A model generated the notes under the pieces. The model was not told the origin of the DNA, searched no databases, and saw only the letters and a program-made list of their open reading frames with translations. From positions 92,457 through 156,456 of the forward strand of contig JAEZXR010000018.1 in the NCBI GenBank assembly GCA_023419605.1: DNA of 64,000 nucleotides, written 5' to 3'. Shown here in pieces: positions 61,376 to 64,000 of this stretch (positions are counted from its first letter, which is position 1; each line of letters starts with the position of its first letter). Source of the stretch: Bacillota bacterium (GTDB lineage: Bacteria; Bacillota; Clostridia; Acetivibrionales; JAEZXR01). A program made the position numbers and the translations under genes.

Positions 61376-63868
61376 ATGGCGGAAAACAATGAAATAAGGG
61401 AACAGAGGATAATACCTGTAGACATAGAATCAGAAATGAAAAAATCCTTCATTGACTACGCAATGAGTGTTATTGTTGATCGTGCGCTTCCTGATGTAAG
61501 AGACGGTCTCAAGCCTGTGCACAGAAGAATACTGTATGCAATGTATGAACTTGGGTTTACTCCGGACAAGGCCTACAGAAAATGTGCTACTACAGTAGGT
61601 GAAGTTCTGGGTAAATACCATCCCCACGGAGACGCTGCGGTATACGATAGTTTGGTGCGTATGGCACAGGATTTTTCACTCCGGTATATGCTGGTCGATG
61701 GACATGGTAACTTTGGTTCTGTGGATGGAGATTCACCGGCGGCCATGAGGTACACCGAGGCTAGGTTGTCAAAGCTGTCGATGGAAATGTTAAGCGATAT
61801 CAACAAGGATACCGTTGACTTTAAACCAAACTTTGACGAACACGAAATGGAACCTGTAGTACTTCCGTCCAGATTCCCCAACCTCTTGGTGAACGGATCA
61901 ACAGGAATTGCGGTGGGTATGGCTACCAACATCCCTCCCCACAACCTGACAGAGGTTATTGAAGGTATTAACAAGGTCATTGATAACCCTGAGATTACAG
62001 GAGAGGATTTGAATAAAATCATAAAGGGACCTGATTTCCCCACGGCAGGAACGATTGTGGGAAAACAGGGAATCCGGGATGCGTACAGAACCGGACGAGG
62101 AAGAATTATTGTCAGGGCGGAAGCCAGTATCGAGCCTATGAGTAATAACAAACAGCGGATTATTGTTACTGAACTTCCTTACCAGGTAAACAAGGCAAGA
62201 CTGATTGAAAGAATTGCCGAGCTGGTTAAGAACAAGAAAATCGAAGGAATTTCCGATCTGCGGGATGAATCCGATAGAACCGGAATGCGTATCGTTATCG
62301 AACTGAAGCGTGAAGCGAATTCCAATGTTGTATTGAATCAGCTTTATAAGAATACGCAAATGCAGGAAACCTTCAGTGTAAATATGCTTGCGCTGGTCCA
62401 GACAGAGGAAAAGAAATTTGAACCAAGGGTAATCAATCTGCGGCAAGCAATCGACTACTATATAGAGCATCAAAAGGATGTTATCCGCAGAAGGACAAAG
62501 TTTGAGTTGGACAAGGCAGAGGCCAGAGCTCATATTCTGGAAGGTTTACGGATTGCCATCGATCATTTGGATGAAGTGATTCGCATTATCCGTAGTTCCA
62601 ATACCGAAACCAAAGCCAAGGAAGGCTTGATGGAAAGATTCGGACTGAGTGAAAAACAAGCCCAGGCTATTGTAGACATGAGGCTGGGAAGACTCACCGG
62701 ATTGGAAAGAGAAAAGCTGGAAAACGAGTACAGGGAGCTGCTCGAAAAGATTAAATACTATAGGGAAGTATTGGCAAATGAGTTTATGGTGCTTAACATC
62801 GTTAAAGATGAGCTTGCAGTCATAAAAGAAAAATATGGCGACGAGAGAAGAACAAAGATTATCGCCGACGAAGGCGAAATTGATCTGGATGACCTGATCC
62901 AGGAAGAGGAAAGCGTTATTACCCTTACTCATTTCGGGTATATAAAGAGGCTGCCGGCTGATACCTATAAGAGCCAAAAAAGAGGCGGAAAAGGAATCGT
63001 TGGAATCAGTACCCGGGAAGAGGACTTCGTTGAGAATCTATTCATTACCTCGACCCATCACTTCCTGCTGTTCTTTACTAACAAAGGAAAGGTATACAGG
63101 ATGAAAGCCTATGAGATTCCGGAGTCAGGAAGACAGGCCAAAGGTACGGCCATTGTAAACCTGCTGCAGCTTGACCAGGATGAAAAGGTTACCACCGTCA
63201 TCCCTGTAGCTGAGTACAAGGAAGGCTTGTACCTGATGATGGCGACAAGAAACGGCTTTGTAAAGAAGACGGATCTTATGGAATACGACAACATCAGAAA
63301 GGGTGGATTAACAGCTGTCGTATTGAGGGAAGGCGATGAACTGATCGACGTAAAGCTGACAGATGGAAACCAGGATATCATGCTGGTAACCAGACACGGT
63401 ATGTCCATACGCTTCAACGAAACGGATGCCCGTCCTATAGGTAGGGTTTCGCAAGGGGTAAAAGGCATCGACATGGAAGAGGAAGACTATGTAATCGGCA
63501 TGGAGGTCTGCATTGAAAATGTAAGTCTTCTGGTAGTGACCGAAAATGGCTTCGGTAAAAGAACCGAGCTGGATGAGTACAAAGTTCAATCCAGAAGTGG
63601 TAAAGGAATATTAACCTACAGGGTTACCGATAAAACCGGGAAAATCGCCGGAATGAAGTTGGTTAGCGATACGGATGATATTATTCTTATCAGCTCCGAC
63701 GGAACCATCATAAGACTTAAAGTCGATGATGTAAGCATATTGGGAAGAGCTACTCAGGGAGTTACACTGATGCGAATGCCTGAAGGAATCTCTGTTGTAG
63801 GTATTGCCCGGATAGCAAATGAAAGCATTGATGAAAACGCAGATGAAAACATCGAAGAGGAAGAATAA
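61376..63868 (+). CDS. gyrA: DNA gyrase subunit A
   Basis: 830-residue cleavage subunit. The winged-helix region has HRRILYAMYELGF and YHPHGDAAVYDSLVRMAQ; the catalytic Tyr is Y126 in AAMRYTEARLSKLS. The C-terminal six-blade domain begins near residue 510 and carries the GyrA box QKRGGKG. The residue matching E. coli Ser83 is Ala87, while the Asp87 match is Asp91. The acidic tail DENADENIEEEE is typical. It is transcribed away from the origin alone; gyrB is on the other arm. Confidence 0.97.
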   Translation: MAENNEIREQRIIPVDIESEMKKSFIDYAMSVIVDRALPDVRDGLKPVHRRILYAMYELGFTPDKAYRKCATTVGEVLGKYHPHGDAAVYDSLVRMAQDFSLRYMLVDGHGNFGSVDGDSPAAMRYTEARLSKLSMEMLSDINKDTVDFKPNFDEHEMEPVVLPSRFPNLLVNGSTGIAVGMATNIPPHNLTEVIEGINKVIDNPEITGEDLNKIIKGPDFPTAGTIVGKQGIRDAYRTGRGRIIVRAEASIEPMSNNKQRIIVTELPYQVNKARLIERIAELVKNKKIEGISDLRDESDRTGMRIVIELKREANSNVVLNQLYKNTQMQETFSVNMLALVQTEEKKFEPRVINLRQAIDYYIEHQKDVIRRRTKFELDKAEARAHILEGLRIAIDHLDEVIRIIRSSNTETKAKEGLMERFGLSEKQAQAIVDMRLGRLTGLEREKLENEYRELLEKIKYYREVLANEFMVLNIVKDELAVIKEKYGDERRTKIIADEGEIDLDDLIQEEESVITLTHFGYIKRLPADTYKSQKRGGKGIVGISTREEDFVENLFITSTHHFLLFFTNKGKVYRMKAYEIPESGRQAKGTAIVNLLQLDQDEKVTTVIPVAEYKEGLYLMMATRNGFVKKTDLMEYDNIRKGGLTAVVLREGDELIDVKLTDGNQDIMLVTRHGMSIRFNETDARPIGRVSQGVKGIDMEEEDYVIGMEVCIENVSLLVVTENGFGKRTELDEYKVQSRSGKGILTYRVTDKTGKIAGMKLVSDTDDIILISSDGTIIRLKVDDVSILGRATQGVTLMRMPEGISVVGIARIANESIDENADENIEEEE

Positions 63869-63873
63869 AAAAT

Positions 63874-63921
63874 GGGGCTGTTGCAAAACTGAGTAAGTCG
63901 GTTTCGCAGCAGTCCTTTTTT
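63874..63921 (+). terminator. gyrA terminator
   Basis: GGGCTGTTGCAAA paired with TTTCGCAGCAGTCC, a small mismatch, then TTTTTTT. Beyond it a perfect GCGGGTCC/GGACCCGC hairpin lies at 63941-63960 without a T-run. Confidence 0.85.
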
Positions 63922-64000
63922 TGCCTGAAAATAGTAAAATGCGGGTCCCGTAGGACCCGCAAGTGTTGTATAATTGAGTTGATGAAGACAAAATTAACAC

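Noticed and set aside
63941..63960. Perfect hairpin after gyrA as a second terminator
   Set aside because: No T-run on either side within a few bases; left as a note with the gyrA terminator.
1..64000. CRISPR arrays, prophage, insertion sequences
   Set aside because: No regularly spaced repeats, no transposase or phage-like genes were seen on either strand.

Overview
This window spans the replication origin of a low-to-medium GC, spore-forming Firmicute. The origin gene set (dnaA, dnaN, recF, gyrB, rpmH, rnpA, yidC, jag, mnmEG, rsmG, noc), a BofA/YaaL sporulation pair, several SLH-domain surface proteins and a four-subunit pyruvate:ferredoxin oxidoreductase point to an anaerobic clostridium, probably of the Acetivibrio/Ruminiclostridium type. 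That placement is inference from gene content; no search was run.

Left arm, mostly minus strand. 1-11.4 kb is one long run of genes: two MalF/MalG-type permeases, a 778-residue SLH protein, an HlyD/YknX-like adaptor, a MacB-like permease, a lipoprotein joining a propeller-like region to a solute-binding domain, and an OmpR-type two-component pair whose kinase runs off the window. No ABC ATPase is visible. Next come porGDAB (11.5-14.6 kb), bofA-yaaL, a Nudix hydrolase, then on the plus strand a VanW protein, a small SLH protein and a membrane protein. gltBD (21.3-27.4 kb) has a leader with two A1/G4 hexaloop hairpins and an overlapping terminator, the layout expected of an ANTAR antitermination switch. 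27.7-39.1 kb holds an MFS transporter, a TVP38 protein, pssA, an ECF sigma/anti-sigma/B-box operon, a WecA/TagO-like transferase, a U32-like Fe-S candidate opposite a DRE-TIM aldolase, a YitT protein, a pentapeptide-repeat protein and small accessory genes separated by degenerate spacers. Two tRNA-Ser genes and serS follow, then a TPR protein, DUF4446, parB-parA with three parS sites, a half-size GDT1 gene, gyrB, remB, recF, yaaA, dnaN and dnaA.

Origin and right arm. oriC is bipartite: DnaA-box clusters lie in the dnaA-dnaN spacer (50.5-51.0 kb, with DnaA-trio-like repeats) and upstream of dnaA (52.4-52.7 kb). The plus strand then carries rpmH-rnpA-yidD-yidC-jag-mnmE-mnmG-rsmG-noc and, separately, gyrA. 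gyrB and gyrA sit on opposite sides of the origin, as do parAB and noc. Nearly all genes within about 10 kb of the origin are transcribed away from it; the small GDT1 gene is the exception.

The strongest non-coding observations are the gltB leader, a dispersed hairpin repeat in spacers near the origin whose outer arms differ in sequence yet stay complementary, a second repeat pair beside bofA/yaaL, and two perfect DnaA boxes about 24 kb from oriC.
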